Notes: generated from the sequence alone by a model not told the origin. 64,000 nucleotides of DNA from Hydrogenovibrio marinus (GCF_013340845.1 NZ_AP020335.1:62001-126000), one strand, 5' to 3'. Numbered from the stretch's first letter, positions 45,089-56,269 are shown. A program made the numbers and translations.

Positions 45089-48000
45089 ATGGCTGCAAGT
45101 AATTCTGTTGTAATCGGTCGAGTTGGAGAAATTACCGGGGTAGTTTACATCAAACTTCCTTCTGGAGAGTTGGTACAACTTAAGGAAGGTATGGTTGTCC
45201 ATGCTAACGATGTTATCGTGACGGCTGATGGAGGATCCATTCTAGTTTACTTGGCAGATGGCTCAGTCTTCACTTTGGGACAAAATTCAGTTGCTCGTTT
45301 GGATGACGATATTATGCCAAGAGCAGCTGCTGAAGATTTGCAGGCAAAGAACCAGGATGACGTTAAAGATTTGGCTCAGAAGGTTCTTTCTGGCCATGCC
45401 GGTGACTTGGATGCTACTGCAGCAGGGGAAACCGGGCAGCCATTATCTTCTTCTTCTCAGTCACCGGATGCTATTCAAGCTGATAGATCACAAGGTAATG
45501 TTACCAGTGGATTTGATACTGGAAATTCAGATGGTCAGGGTACTGGACAGCCTGATAATCAAACAGGTAATGGTGACAGCCAGAACAGCTTTTTTGCAAC
45601 TCAGCAAGCAGTTTTCTCAGTTTCCCTTGATATTGACAGAATCACTTCAGATAGCTTGGTTAATGCGCAAGAAGCCAACGGTACGATTAATGTGACCGGT
45701 ACGGTTACTGGGCTGAATTTAGACCACGGTACAGTCACGCTAACAGTTAACGGAAAAGATTATTCAGGAACTTACGGTTCGGACGGGAAATATTCTATTG
45801 CGGTTCCTGGAACCGATTTTGTTAATGATTCTGACCAAATCATCCAAGCAACCACTACGGGCTATAACCAGCAAGGAGATCAAGCTACCAGTTCTTCTAC
45901 TGAGTTTTACTTGATTGATACAAGTGCCGGTCGTGTGTATGTTGATCCAATTACGGGTGACAACCTTGTTGCGGGTAATGAAGATCAAAACGTCACAATC
46001 AGCGGTAAAACCACTTCAATTGCAGCAGGTCAAACGGTTACGGTTGACGTTCTTGATGAGGCTGGAGCTACAAAATACACTGGCTCTGCAACTGTAGGTG
46101 TTGACGGAAAATGGTCAATTTCAGGCGTTGATATGAGTGGTTGGCCTGATGAAGCAAATTACCATGTGGTTGCTAATGCGGTAGATTCCTCTGGTAACCC
46201 TGCAATCAAAGGTGAGCAGGACTTTTCAACGCGTGTTACTCAAAGCGATTCTTTAACCATTCAAGAAAATACGATTGGTACGGGGAATGTTTTGTCCAAC
46301 GACAGCAATCCAAATCATACTTTACAAGTAACCAACTTCACTATTGCCGGTGACACACAAACTTATTCTGCTGGACAGACAGCAACCATCTCTGGAATAG
46401 GTCAGATTGTTGTACAGGCGGATGGTAGTTACCAATTTACGCCTGAGCATAACTGGGATGGTACTGTTCCAAAGCTTACCTATAACACGAATATCAATGA
46501 GCATGATACCTTGGATATTTCCGTTGAACCTGTTGGAAGTAACCACACCGGCACGGTGACGATTGACCCTGTGACGGCTGATAACGTAATTAATGCAACT
46601 GAAAGTGGTAGCACAGTAGCCGTAACCGGTACTGCTGCTGGTGGAGACATTAAAGCGGGCGATACTGTTACGTTGGTTATTAATGGAACACAGTACACCA
46701 CAACCGTGGGTTCAGATGGGAAATGGAGTGCAAATGTTGCCGGCTCTGATTTGGCGGTTGACTCGGATAAAACATTTACAGCCGTTGTGTCCTCTAAGGA
46801 CAGCTCTGGCGGAACGGTTATTAGTAATGCGGATCACACTTACAGTGTCGATACCACAGCGGACAAAGGAACGGTCACGATCAATGACGTGACTTCAGAC
46901 AACGTGATCAATGCCGCGGAGAGTGGACAAACCATCGCAGTGACAGGAACCGCGACCGGTGGCGACATCAGCAGCGGAGATACGCTAACGATGACCATCA
47001 ACGGCAAAGACTACAGCACCACCGTCAACAGTGACGGCAGCTGGAGCGTCGATGTAGCCGGCTCCGACCTGGCCGCGGATGCCGACAAAGGCTTCACAGC
47101 GAGTGTTGCGTCAAGCGATGCCGCGGGCAACACAGTGACCACCACAGCGGATCACACTTACAGTGTCGATACCACAGCGGACAAAGGAACGGTCACGATC
47201 AATGACGTGACTTCAGACAACGTGATCAATGCCGCGGAGAGTGGACAAACCATCGCAGTGACAGGAACCGCGACCGGTGGCGACATCAGCAGCGGAGATA
47301 CGCTAACGATGACCATCAACGGCAAAGACTACAGCACCACCGTCAACAGTGACGGCAGCTGGAGCGTCGATGTAGCCGGCTCCGACCTGGCCGCGGATGC
47401 CGACAAAGGCTTCACAGCGAGTGTTGCGTCAAGCGATGCCGCGGGCAACACAGTGACCACCACAGCGGATCACACTTACAGTGTCGATACCACAGCGGAC
47501 AAAGGAACGGTCACGATCAATGACGTGACTTCAGACAACGTGATCAATGCCGCGGAGAGTGGACAAACCATCGCAGTGACAGGAACCGCGACCGGTGGCG
47601 ACATCAGCAGCGGAGATACGCTAACGATGACCATCAACGGCAAAGACTACAGCACCACCGTCAACAGTGACGGCAGCTGGAGCGTCGATGTAGCCGGCTC
47701 CGACCTGGCCGCGGATGCCGACAAAGGCTTCACAGCGAGTGTTGCGTCAAGCGATGCCGCGGGCAACACAGTGACCACCACAGCGGATCACACTTACAGT
47801 GTCGATACCACAGCGGACAAAGGAACGGTCACGATCAATGACGTGACTTCAGACAACGTGATCAATGCCGCGGAGAGTGGACAAACCATCGCAGTGACAG
47901 GAACCGCGACCGGTGGCGACATCAGCAGCGGAGATACGCTAACGATGACCATCAACGGCAAAGACTACAGCACCACCGTCAACAGTGACGGCAGCTGGAG

Positions 48001-51000
48001 CGTCGATGTAGCCGGCTCCGACCTGGCCGCGGATGCCGACAAAGGCTTCACAGCGAGTGTTGCGTCAAGCGATGCCGCGGGCAACACAGTGACCACCACA
48101 GCGGATCACACTTACAGTGTCGATACCACAGCGGACAAAGGAACGGTCACGATCAATGACGTGACTTCAGACAACGTGATCAATGCCGCGGAGAGTGGAC
48201 AAACCATCGCAGTGACAGGAACCGCGACCGGTGGCGACATCAGCAGCGGAGATACGCTAACGATGACCATCAACGGCAAAGACTACAGCACCACCGTCAA
48301 CAGTGACGGCAGCTGGAGCGTCGATGTAGCCGGCTCCGACCTGGCCGCGGATGCCGACAAAGGCTTCACAGCGAGTGTTGCGTCAAGCGATGCCGCGGGC
48401 AACACAGTGACCACCACAGCGGATCACACTTACAGTGTCGATACCACAGCGGACAAAGGAACGGTCACGATCAATGACGTGACTTCAGACAACGTGATCA
48501 ATGCCGCGGAGAGTGGACAAACCATCGCAGTGACAGGAACCGCGACCGGTGGCGACATCAGCAGCGGAGATACGCTAACGATGACCATCAACGGCAAAGA
48601 CTACAGCACCACCGTCAACAGTGACGGCAGCTGGAGCGTCGATGTAGCCGGCTCCGACCTGGCCGCGGATGCCGACAAAGGCTTCACAGCGAGTGTTGCG
48701 TCAAGCGATGCCGCGGGCAACACAGTGACCACCACAGCGGATCACACTTACAGTGTCGATACCACAGCGGACAAAGGAACGGTCACGATCAATGACGTGA
48801 CTTCAGACAACGTGATCAATGCCGCGGAGAGTGGACAAACCATCGCAGTGACAGGAACCGCGACCGGTGGCGACATCAGCAGCGGAGATACGCTAACGAT
48901 GACCATCAACGGCAAAGACTACAGCACCACCGTCAACAGTGACGGCAGCTGGAGCGTCGATGTAGCCGGCTCCGACCTGGCCGCGGATGCCGACAAAGGC
49001 TTCACAGCGAGTGTTGCGTCAAGCGATGCCGCGGGCAACACAGTGACCACCACAGCGGATCACACTTACAGTGTCGATACCACAGCGGACAAAGGAACGG
49101 TCACGATCAATGACGTGACTTCAGACAACGTGATCAATGCCGCGGAGAGTGGACAAACCATCGCAGTGACAGGAACCGCGACCGGTGGCGACATCAGCAG
49201 CGGAGATACGCTAACGATGACCATCAACGGCAAAGACTACAGCACCACCGTCAACAGTGACGGCAGCTGGAGCGTCGATGTAGCCGGCTCCGACCTGGCC
49301 GCGGATGCCGACAAAGGCTTCACAGCGAGTGTTGCGTCAAGCGATGCCGCGGGCAACACAGTGACCACCACAGCGGATCACACTTACAGTGTCGATACCA
49401 CAGCGGACAAAGGAACGGTCACGATCAATGACGTGACTTCAGACAACGTGATCAATGCCGCGGAGAGTGGACAAACCATCGCAGTGACAGGAACCGCGAC
49501 CGGTGGCGACATCAGCAGCGGAGATACGCTAACGATGACCATCAACGGCAAAGACTACAGCACCACCGTCAACAGTGACGGCAGCTGGAGCGTCGATGTA
49601 GCCGGCTCCGACCTGGCCGCGGATGCCGACAAAGGCTTCACAGCGAGTGTTGCGTCAAGCGATGCCGCGGGCAACACAGTGACCACCACAGCGGATCACA
49701 CTTACAGTGTCGATACCACAGCGGACAAAGGAACGGTCACGATCAATGACGTGACTTCAGACAACGTGATCAATGCCGCGGAGAGTGGACAAACCATCGC
49801 AGTGACAGGAACCGCGACCGGTGGCGACATCAGCAGCGGAGATACGCTAACGATGACCATCAACGGCAAAGACTACAGCACCACCGTCAACAGTGACGGC
49901 AGCTGGAGCGTCGATGTAGCCGGCTCCGACCTGGCCGCGGATGCCGACAAAGGCTTCACAGCGAGTGTTGCGTCAAGCGATGCCGCGGGCAACACAGTGA
50001 CCACCACAGCGGATCACACTTACAGTGTCGATACCACAGCGGACAAAGGAACGGTCACGATCAATGACGTGACTTCAGACAACGTGATCAATGCCGCGGA
50101 GAGTGGACAAACCATCGCAGTGACAGGAACCGCGACCGGTGGCGACATCAGCAGCGGAGATACGCTAACGATGACCATCAACGGCAAAGACTACAGCACC
50201 ACCGTCAACAGTGACGGCAGCTGGAGCGTCGATGTAGCCGGCTCCGACCTGGCCGCGGATGCCGACAAAGGCTTCACAGCGAGTGTTGCGTCAAGCGATG
50301 CCGCGGGCAACACAGTGACCACCACAGCGGATCACACTTACAGTGTCGATACCACAGCGGACAAAGGAACGGTCACGATCAATGACGTGACTTCAGACAA
50401 CGTGATCAATGCCGCGGAGAGTGGACAAACCATCGCAGTGACAGGAACCGCGACCGGTGGCGACATCAGCAGCGGAGATACGCTAACGATGACCATCAAC
50501 GGCAAAGACTACAGCACCACCGTCAACAGTGACGGCAGCTGGAGCGTCGATGTAGCCGGCTCCGACCTGGCCGCGGATGCCGACAAAGGCTTCACAGCGA
50601 GTGTTGCGTCAAGCGATGCCGCGGGCAACACAGTGACCACCACAGCGGATCACACTTACAGTGTCGATACCACAGCGGACAAAGGAACGGTCACGATCAA
50701 TGACGTGACTTCAGACAACGTGATCAATGCCGCGGAGAGTGGACAAACCATCGCAGTGACAGGAACCGCGACCGGTGGCGACATCAGCAGCGGAGATACG
50801 CTAACGATGACCATCAACGGCAAAGACTACAGCACCACCGTCAACAGTGACGGCAGCTGGAGCGTCGATGTAGCCGGCTCCGACCTGGCCGCGGATGCCG
50901 ACAAAGGCTTCACAGCGAGTGTTGCGTCAAGCGATGCCGCGGGCAACACAGTGACCACCACAGCGGATCACACTTACAGTGTCGATACCACAGCGGACAA

Positions 51001-54000
51001 AGGAACGGTCACGATCAATGACGTGACTTCAGACAACGTGATCAATGCCGCGGAGAGTGGACAAACCATCGCAGTGACAGGAACCGCGACCGGTGGCGAC
51101 ATCAGCAGCGGAGATACGCTAACGATGACCATCAACGGCAAAGACTACAGCACCACCGTCAACAGTGACGGCAGCTGGAGCGTCGATGTAGCCGGCTCCG
51201 ACCTGGCCGCGGATGCCGACAAAGGCTTCACAGCGAGTGTTGCGTCAAGCGATGCCGCGGGCAACACAGTGACCACCACAGCGGATCACACTTACAGTGT
51301 CGATACCACAGCGGACAAAGGAACGGTCACGATCAATGACGTGACTTCAGACAACGTGATCAATGCCGCGGAGAGTGGACAAACCATCGCAGTGACAGGA
51401 ACCGCGACCGGTGGCGACATCAGCAGCGGAGATACGCTAACGATGACCATCAACGGCAAAGACTACAGCACCACCGTCAACAGTGACGGCAGCTGGAGCG
51501 TCGATGTAGCCGGCTCCGACCTGGCCGCGGATGCCGACAAAGGCTTCACAGCGAGTGTTGCGTCAAGCGATGCCGCGGGCAACACAGTGACCACCACAGC
51601 GGATCACACTTACAGTGTCGATACCACAGCGGACAAAGGAACGGTCACGATCAATGACGTGACTTCAGACAACGTGATCAATGCCGCGGAGAGTGGACAA
51701 ACCATCGCAGTGACAGGAACCGCGACCGGTGGCGACATCAGCAGCGGAGATACGCTAACGATGACCATCAACGGCAAAGACTACAGCACCACCGTCAACA
51801 GTGACGGCAGCTGGAGCGTCGATGTAGCCGGCTCCGACCTGGCCGCGGATGCCGACAAAGGCTTCACAGCGAGTGTTGCGTCAAGCGATGCCGCGGGCAA
51901 CACAGTGACCACCACAGCGGATCACACTTACAGTGTCGATACCACAGCGGACAAAGGAACGGTCACGATCAATGACGTGACTTCAGACAACGTGATCAAT
52001 GCCGCGGAGAGTGGACAAACCATCGCAGTGACAGGAACCGCGACCGGTGGCGACATCAGCAGCGGAGATACGCTAACGATGACCATCAACGGCAAAGACT
52101 ACAGCACCACCGTCAACAGTGACGGCAGCTGGAGCGTCGATGTAGCCGGCTCCGACCTGGCCGCGGATGCCGACAAAGGCTTCACAGCGAGTGTTGCGTC
52201 AAGCGATGCCGCGGGCAACACAGTGACCACCACAGCGGATCACACTTATGCCGTAGACACTCAGGCACCAGACAAGCCAGTGATAACAAATATCACTGAC
52301 ACCAATGGTGATTATTCAAATGTGATATTGCATGGTACAGGTGAGCCTGGCGCAACCGTTACGCTGCTCAGCCGTGAAGGTAGTACCACTGGTGGAAATG
52401 ACACTGGTTCTTGGACCTATACTGCTGTTGAAACAAGTACGCCAATTGTTGTCGATGCAAATGGGAATTGGACGGTTGATATTTCAAACCTTCCAAATAC
52501 ACCTATTGATGACAATGAGTTCTTTAAAGCAACTCAAATAGATGCGTCGGGCAATGTCAGTGCAGATTCTGATTCTGTTCACTACTGGCATGGTGATTGG
52601 TCTTCTGTTGCAACGGAAGCTAATGATGACTATGTCATGATGGGTTCAGGCAAAGACCAAATCATCATAAGCAGTAATGATACAAATGATCATTTCGTTG
52701 TAGATGGTGGTGATAACATCGATACGGCTGTATTCAGTGGCAAATTCTCTGATTATGCATTATCAACTAGCTCAACGGGTAGCTTGATAGTTACAGAGGG
52801 CGTTAGCACGGATTCCAATGGTAATGGTGTTGGCGATGTTGATGAACTGAGAAATATTGAGAAAGTTAAATTTACTGATGGTACATACGATGTCCCAACA
52901 GGTGTATTCAAATTAAATGGTATTAGCGTAGACATTGAGCATGATACGGGTACAAGTTCCACCGATAGAATCACAAATGACAGCACTTTGAAAGTGACAG
53001 GTTTGGTGTCTGGAGCAACTATTGAGTACAGTTCTGATGGTGGACAAACTTGGACGACTCAATATAACCCTCAAGAAGGGGTTAACAACATTTCCGTTCG
53101 TCAAGTGGATGCAGAAGGCCATACTTCTGACAGTTCGAATGTTAGCTTCACTCTTGATACCCAAGCGGGTGCTAACATTGATGTTGATATTCTTACAGGC
53201 GATGGATACCTGACTGCTGCAGAAGCTTTTCCAGGGGTTAAAGTGCCTGTTACAGGTTATGTTCAAGGCGATGCGCAACCTGGTGATACGATTTCCATTA
53301 TCTTGGATGGCAACGTAATTGGAACAGGAACGGTTTCTTCGGATGTTAACTCAAGCGGTGCATACACATTTAGTGTCGACGTTCTTGGTAGTGATTTAGC
53401 TGATGGTTCAGGAATGATTCCTGAATTAAAAGCAACTGTTACCGGTTCAGATGTAGCAGGCAATACCTTTAGTGCAGAGAGCACTGAAGTCTATATGAAA
53501 GACTTTATCGCAACGGTATCGATTAATGTTACAGATGGAAACACCTCTGATAGTGACAATGTAATCTCTGCATCAGAAGCAAGTTCAACTGTTGTTTCTG
53601 GGAATGTTGAAGTTGGCGGTCAGGTAAGTTCAATAACCATTTCTGATGGGACCAATACTCTAACGATCCCTGCAAACCAAATTACGGTTTACTCAAATGG
53701 TTATTACACGGTTAATACTGATGTTTCATCTTTGAATGACGGTGTTCTGACTGTAAGCGTTGAAGCCAGTGATAAATTGGGTAATGTTGGGACCAATAGC
53801 ACGACTATTGAGAAAGACACTCAAGCTCAGGCAGGAACCGTCACTGTTGATAGTATTACGGATGACAATATTGTTAACACAATGGAGAGTGGACAAACCA
53901 TCGCAGTGACAGGAACCGCGACCGGTGGCGACATCAGCAGCGGAGATACGCTAACGATGACCATCAACGGCAAAGACTACAGCACCACCGTCAACAGTGA

Positions 54001-56269
54001 CGGCAACTGGAGCGTCGATGTAGCCGGCTCCGACCTGGCCGCGGATGCCGACAAAGGCTTCACAGCGAGTGTTGCGTCAAGCGATGCCGCGGGCAACACA
54101 GTTACCAGTTCTGCTGCACATTCTTATACAGTTGATTCACAGCCAGAAGGACATGATGAGACTCAGACTATGGATTTCGAATCTGCAACTGTTTCTCAGA
54201 AAACCACAAATGTTGTAATTACGTTAGATATTTCTGGTTCTATGGACAGTGACAGTCGTTTGGCTCTTGCTAAGTCTGCACTCGAAAAAATGATTAATGC
54301 CTACGATAATCAAGGCAATGTTAACGTTAAATTAGTCGCTTTCAACGGCGGTGCCACATTGGAACAGCATGATGGCAGCGTTTGGTTAAAAGCAGATGAA
54401 GCCATAAGCATTATTAAAGATCTTCAGGCTGGTGGAAGCACTAATTATGAAGATGCTGTTCTTAAAACTTATAGTAATTACTCTGAACCTACAGCAGATA
54501 AGACGGTTGCTTATTTTATTTCTGATGGTGAGCCAACTACAGAAAATTATGGTGGTAATGGCAGTGGAACCGCAGGGGGCTTCTTAGACAATGACTATGA
54601 GCATGGTTGGGATAACTTTGTTAGTCAATATGTAGATGATTTGCATGTGGTTGCTTTAGGTGATGATGCACTGAACTCTAAATACTTAGATGTGTTAGCC
54701 TCAGCCGGAAACAATGTCTCGACGGTTACGGAAGTATCAGATGCTTCGCAATTAAGCGATGCAATTGTCCCTACTAATACTGAACTTTCCGTAACTGGTA
54801 CGGTCTCTGATAATGTAACAGGTGGTGACGGAGCGATTACGATTCAAAGTATCACTGTTGATGGTACAGCCTACACTTCTAGTACTTTCCCGAGTGAAGG
54901 CGTCGCGATTAATGGTAAAGGGACTCTGGCATTTGATTTCTCAACGGGTAACTACACCTATTCTGCGGGATCAAATGAATTTACCAAAGATGTGACTCAA
55001 ATGTTTACCGTAACCGCTGCTGATGCCGATGGTGATACGGCTGATGTAAAAGTTAGTATTAATGTTAATGTTGATGACACAGCGTCTAATGCGACATTAA
55101 GTATGTCGATTGGTGATGCTGAGGTGACTACTACACATAATTACACTTATGACTCAGACGATGCGCGTAACGCTAACCATGATAACTATCATAGCCTTCA
55201 CGATGCTCTGGAAGGTCAGAATGGCTGTAATCATTCTAATGGTACATTAGTCTACAAAAATGTTAATGAAACCAGTTGGAATCTTAGTGACTCTTCTGAC
55301 AAGTTGTTTGCCATTACAGGAAACTCTCATAATGCAAACATTAATTTAAGCGGTGGAAATAACACGCTTATTTTTGAAAAAGATCCAGGCAGCAATATTG
55401 CGGTTAACTTTGGTTCGGGTAAAGATGTACTTATACTTCCTGGAAGCGAGTCCGATTATAATTTGAGTGCCTTCCACAACAATGGAGGCGTCTTAAGTGG
55501 TCAAATTACAGGTCATGACAACATGAACTTGACGGTGAATAACCTTGACTGCTTGGTGTTTAGTGATCAGGTTATGGGCGACTCATCTCTTTACAAAGGG
55601 GAGACATCAAATCATTACACTTATGATCTAAGTGCTTCTGCTAGCCTGACAGATACAGATGGATCAGAATCTTTGTCAGACATTACAATTTCTGGATTGC
55701 CTGATGATGGTTCAGTCACGGTCACAGGTACAGATGTTTCCAAAAACGATGATGGCACATACAATGTTAAGTTGCAGGATGATGGAAAAATTGCAGATGA
55801 TGTGAAGATTTCTTCTTCAAAAGAGCTGACTTCCAGCGAATTGAATGATGTCCATGCATCAGTAACTTCTACCGAAAGTAACGGTAATGAGACAGCGACA
55901 ACGGAAGTCAATGAGAGTGGTGATAACTTCCTGTACGCTGATACCGGAGATGATTTGTTTGTGGGAACAAATCAGTCTGATACCATCAAAGTTGATGGCG
56001 ATGGTTCAACCACCGTTCAAAACTTTGACGTGCAGAACGATGTTCTTGACTTGAGTGATGTCATTGCAGATGATCAAGTTGTGACTCAAGATACCTTGTC
56101 GCAGTATTTGACGGTTACGCAAACAGATAAAGGTACAGAAGTGACAGTTGATTCGAACGGAAAAGATGTTGCCGGCGGAGAAGTTGCCAACATCATGCTT
56201 GAAGGTTTGAACGATTCAAATAATCTTCAAATTCAGATTGATGATAATAAGGTAGACTACCACGACTAA
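45089..56269 (+). CDS. Giant LapA-type repeat adhesin, type I secreted
   Basis: The ATG at 45089 follows GGAGAAGTCTA and is preferred to 45071; it gives 3726 aa. Residues 1-105 are a LapA/BapA-type retention module (VVIGRVGEITGVVYIKLPSG). TAAG at 110-113 is the di-alanine LapG cleavage site, close to A108-A109 of Pseudomonas LapA. A Ser/Gly/Asn linker and Ig- and cadherin-like domains follow. Residues ~586-2386 are 17 identical 106-aa Ig-like repeats. Further Ig-like domains, a partial repeat copy, a VWA domain (~3035-3225, MIDAS DISGS in VVITLDISGSMDSDSRLAL) and another cadherin-like unit come next. The C-terminus (TGDDLFVGTNQSDTIKV, then DVLDLSDVI) is a T1SS target region with only one RTX-like turn. 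It should be held in the outer membrane and released when c-di-GMP falls. The exporter and LapD/LapG are not in the window. Confidence 0.92.
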   Translation: MAASNSVVIGRVGEITGVVYIKLPSGELVQLKEGMVVHANDVIVTADGGSILVYLADGSVFTLGQNSVARLDDDIMPRAAAEDLQAKNQDDVKDLAQKVLSGHAGDLDATAAGETGQPLSSSSQSPDAIQADRSQGNVTSGFDTGNSDGQGTGQPDNQTGNGDSQNSFFATQQAVFSVSLDIDRITSDSLVNAQEANGTINVTGTVTGLNLDHGTVTLTVNGKDYSGTYGSDGKYSIAVPGTDFVNDSDQIIQATTTGYNQQGDQATSSSTEFYLIDTSAGRVYVDPITGDNLVAGNEDQNVTISGKTTSIAAGQTVTVDVLDEAGATKYTGSATVGVDGKWSISGVDMSGWPDEANYHVVANAVDSSGNPAIKGEQDFSTRVTQSDSLTIQENTIGTGNVLSNDSNPNHTLQVTNFTIAGDTQTYSAGQTATISGIGQIVVQADGSYQFTPEHNWDGTVPKLTYNTNINEHDTLDISVEPVGSNHTGTVTIDPVTADNVINATESGSTVAVTGTAAGGDIKAGDTVTLVINGTQYTTTVGSDGKWSANVAGSDLAVDSDKTFTAVVSSKDSSGGTVISNADHTYSVDTTADKGTVTINDVTSDNVINAAESGQTIAVTGTATGGDISSGDTLTMTINGKDYSTTVNSDGSWSVDVAGSDLAADADKGFTASVASSDAAGNTVTTTADHTYSVDTTADKGTVTINDVTSDNVINAAESGQTIAVTGTATGGDISSGDTLTMTINGKDYSTTVNSDGSWSVDVAGSDLAADADKGFTASVASSDAAGNTVTTTADHTYSVDTTADKGTVTINDVTSDNVINAAESGQTIAVTGTATGGDISSGDTLTMTINGKDYSTTVNSDGSWSVDVAGSDLAADADKGFTASVASSDAAGNTVTTTADHTYSVDTTADKGTVTINDVTSDNVINAAESGQTIAVTGTATGGDISSGDTLTMTINGKDYSTTVNSDGSWSVDVAGSDLAADADKGFTASVASSDAAGNTVTTTADHTYSVDTTADKGTVTINDVTSDNVINAAESGQTIAVTGTATGGDISSGDTLTMTINGKDYSTTVNSDGSWSVDVAGSDLAADADKGFTASVASSDAAGNTVTTTADHTYSVDTTADKGTVTINDVTSDNVINAAESGQTIAVTGTATGGDISSGDTLTMTINGKDYSTTVNSDGSWSVDVAGSDLAADADKGFTASVASSDAAGNTVTTTADHTYSVDTTADKGTVTINDVTSDNVINAAESGQTIAVTGTATGGDISSGDTLTMTINGKDYSTTVNSDGSWSVDVAGSDLAADADKGFTASVASSDAAGNTVTTTADHTYSVDTTADKGTVTINDVTSDNVINAAESGQTIAVTGTATGGDISSGDTLTMTINGKDYSTTVNSDGSWSVDVAGSDLAADADKGFTASVASSDAAGNTVTTTADHTYSVDTTADKGTVTINDVTSDNVINAAESGQTIAVTGTATGGDISSGDTLTMTINGKDYSTTVNSDGSWSVDVAGSDLAADADKGFTASVASSDAAGNTVTTTADHTYSVDTTADKGTVTINDVTSDNVINAAESGQTIAVTGTATGGDISSGDTLTMTINGKDYSTTVNSDGSWSVDVAGSDLAADADKGFTASVASSDAAGNTVTTTADHTYSVDTTADKGTVTINDVTSDNVINAAESGQTIAVTGTATGGDISSGDTLTMTINGKDYSTTVNSDGSWSVDVAGSDLAADADKGFTASVASSDAAGNTVTTTADHTYSVDTTADKGTVTINDVTSDNVINAAESGQTIAVTGTATGGDISSGDTLTMTINGKDYSTTVNSDGSWSVDVAGSDLAADADKGFTASVASSDAAGNTVTTTADHTYSVDTTADKGTVTINDVTSDNVINAAESGQTIAVTGTATGGDISSGDTLTMTINGKDYSTTVNSDGSWSVDVAGSDLAADADKGFTASVASSDAAGNTVTTTADHTYSVDTTADKGTVTINDVTSDNVINAAESGQTIAVTGTATGGDISSGDTLTMTINGKDYSTTVNSDGSWSVDVAGSDLAADADKGFTASVASSDAAGNTVTTTADHTYSVDTTADKGTVTINDVTSDNVINAAESGQTIAVTGTATGGDISSGDTLTMTINGKDYSTTVNSDGSWSVDVAGSDLAADADKGFTASVASSDAAGNTVTTTADHTYSVDTTADKGTVTINDVTSDNVINAAESGQTIAVTGTATGGDISSGDTLTMTINGKDYSTTVNSDGSWSVDVAGSDLAADADKGFTASVASSDAAGNTVTTTADHTYSVDTTADKGTVTINDVTSDNVINAAESGQTIAVTGTATGGDISSGDTLTMTINGKDYSTTVNSDGSWSVDVAGSDLAADADKGFTASVASSDAAGNTVTTTADHTYAVDTQAPDKPVITNITDTNGDYSNVILHGTGEPGATVTLLSREGSTTGGNDTGSWTYTAVETSTPIVVDANGNWTVDISNLPNTPIDDNEFFKATQIDASGNVSADSDSVHYWHGDWSSVATEANDDYVMMGSGKDQIIISSNDTNDHFVVDGGDNIDTAVFSGKFSDYALSTSSTGSLIVTEGVSTDSNGNGVGDVDELRNIEKVKFTDGTYDVPTGVFKLNGISVDIEHDTGTSSTDRITNDSTLKVTGLVSGATIEYSSDGGQTWTTQYNPQEGVNNISVRQVDAEGHTSDSSNVSFTLDTQAGANIDVDILTGDGYLTAAEAFPGVKVPVTGYVQGDAQPGDTISIILDGNVIGTGTVSSDVNSSGAYTFSVDVLGSDLADGSGMIPELKATVTGSDVAGNTFSAESTEVYMKDFIATVSINVTDGNTSDSDNVISASEASSTVVSGNVEVGGQVSSITISDGTNTLTIPANQITVYSNGYYTVNTDVSSLNDGVLTVSVEASDKLGNVGTNSTTIEKDTQAQAGTVTVDSITDDNIVNTMESGQTIAVTGTATGGDISSGDTLTMTINGKDYSTTVNSDGNWSVDVAGSDLAADADKGFTASVASSDAAGNTVTSSAAHSYTVDSQPEGHDETQTMDFESATVSQKTTNVVITLDISGSMDSDSRLALAKSALEKMINAYDNQGNVNVKLVAFNGGATLEQHDGSVWLKADEAISIIKDLQAGGSTNYEDAVLKTYSNYSEPTADKTVAYFISDGEPTTENYGGNGSGTAGGFLDNDYEHGWDNFVSQYVDDLHVVALGDDALNSKYLDVLASAGNNVSTVTEVSDASQLSDAIVPTNTELSVTGTVSDNVTGGDGAITIQSITVDGTAYTSSTFPSEGVAINGKGTLAFDFSTGNYTYSAGSNEFTKDVTQMFTVTAADADGDTADVKVSINVNVDDTASNATLSMSIGDAEVTTTHNYTYDSDDARNANHDNYHSLHDALEGQNGCNHSNGTLVYKNVNETSWNLSDSSDKLFAITGNSHNANINLSGGNNTLIFEKDPGSNIAVNFGSGKDVLILPGSESDYNLSAFHNNGGVLSGQITGHDNMNLTVNNLDCLVFSDQVMGDSSLYKGETSNHYTYDLSASASLTDTDGSESLSDITISGLPDDGSVTVTGTDVSKNDDGTYNVKLQDDGKIADDVKISSSKELTSSELNDVHASVTSTESNGNETATTEVNESGDNFLYADTGDDLFVGTNQSDTIKVDGDGSTTVQNFDVQNDVLDLSDVIADDQVVTQDTLSQYLTVTQTDKGTEVTVDSNGKDVAGGEVANIMLEGLNDSNNLQIQIDDNKVDYHD
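46843..52248 (+). repeat. 17 tandem copies of a 318-bp in-frame repeat
   Basis: The junction CACACTTA recurs every 318 bp from 46842 to 52248, giving 17 full units of 106 aa. I saw no base differences between units by eye. The unit is GC-richer, with more GCC/ACC/GAC codons, than the surrounding parts of the gene. A diverged unit (46549-46842) precedes the array and an isolated partial copy lies at 53884. Copy number could be affected by assembly collapse or by recombination in culture. Confidence 0.95.
53884..54102 (+). repeat. Displaced partial copy of the adhesin repeat
   Basis: 219 bp match the 318-bp unit with a single difference (AGC to AAC at 54006, Ser to Asn). Flanking sequence on both sides is unrelated in codon use, although it encodes a homologous Ig-like domain. 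This points to a recent patch of gene conversion. Confidence 0.88.

Noticed and set aside
46843-52248. CRISPR array or satellite DNA
   Set aside because: The 318-bp units are contiguous, in frame (106 codons) and encode Ig-like domains; there are no spacers.
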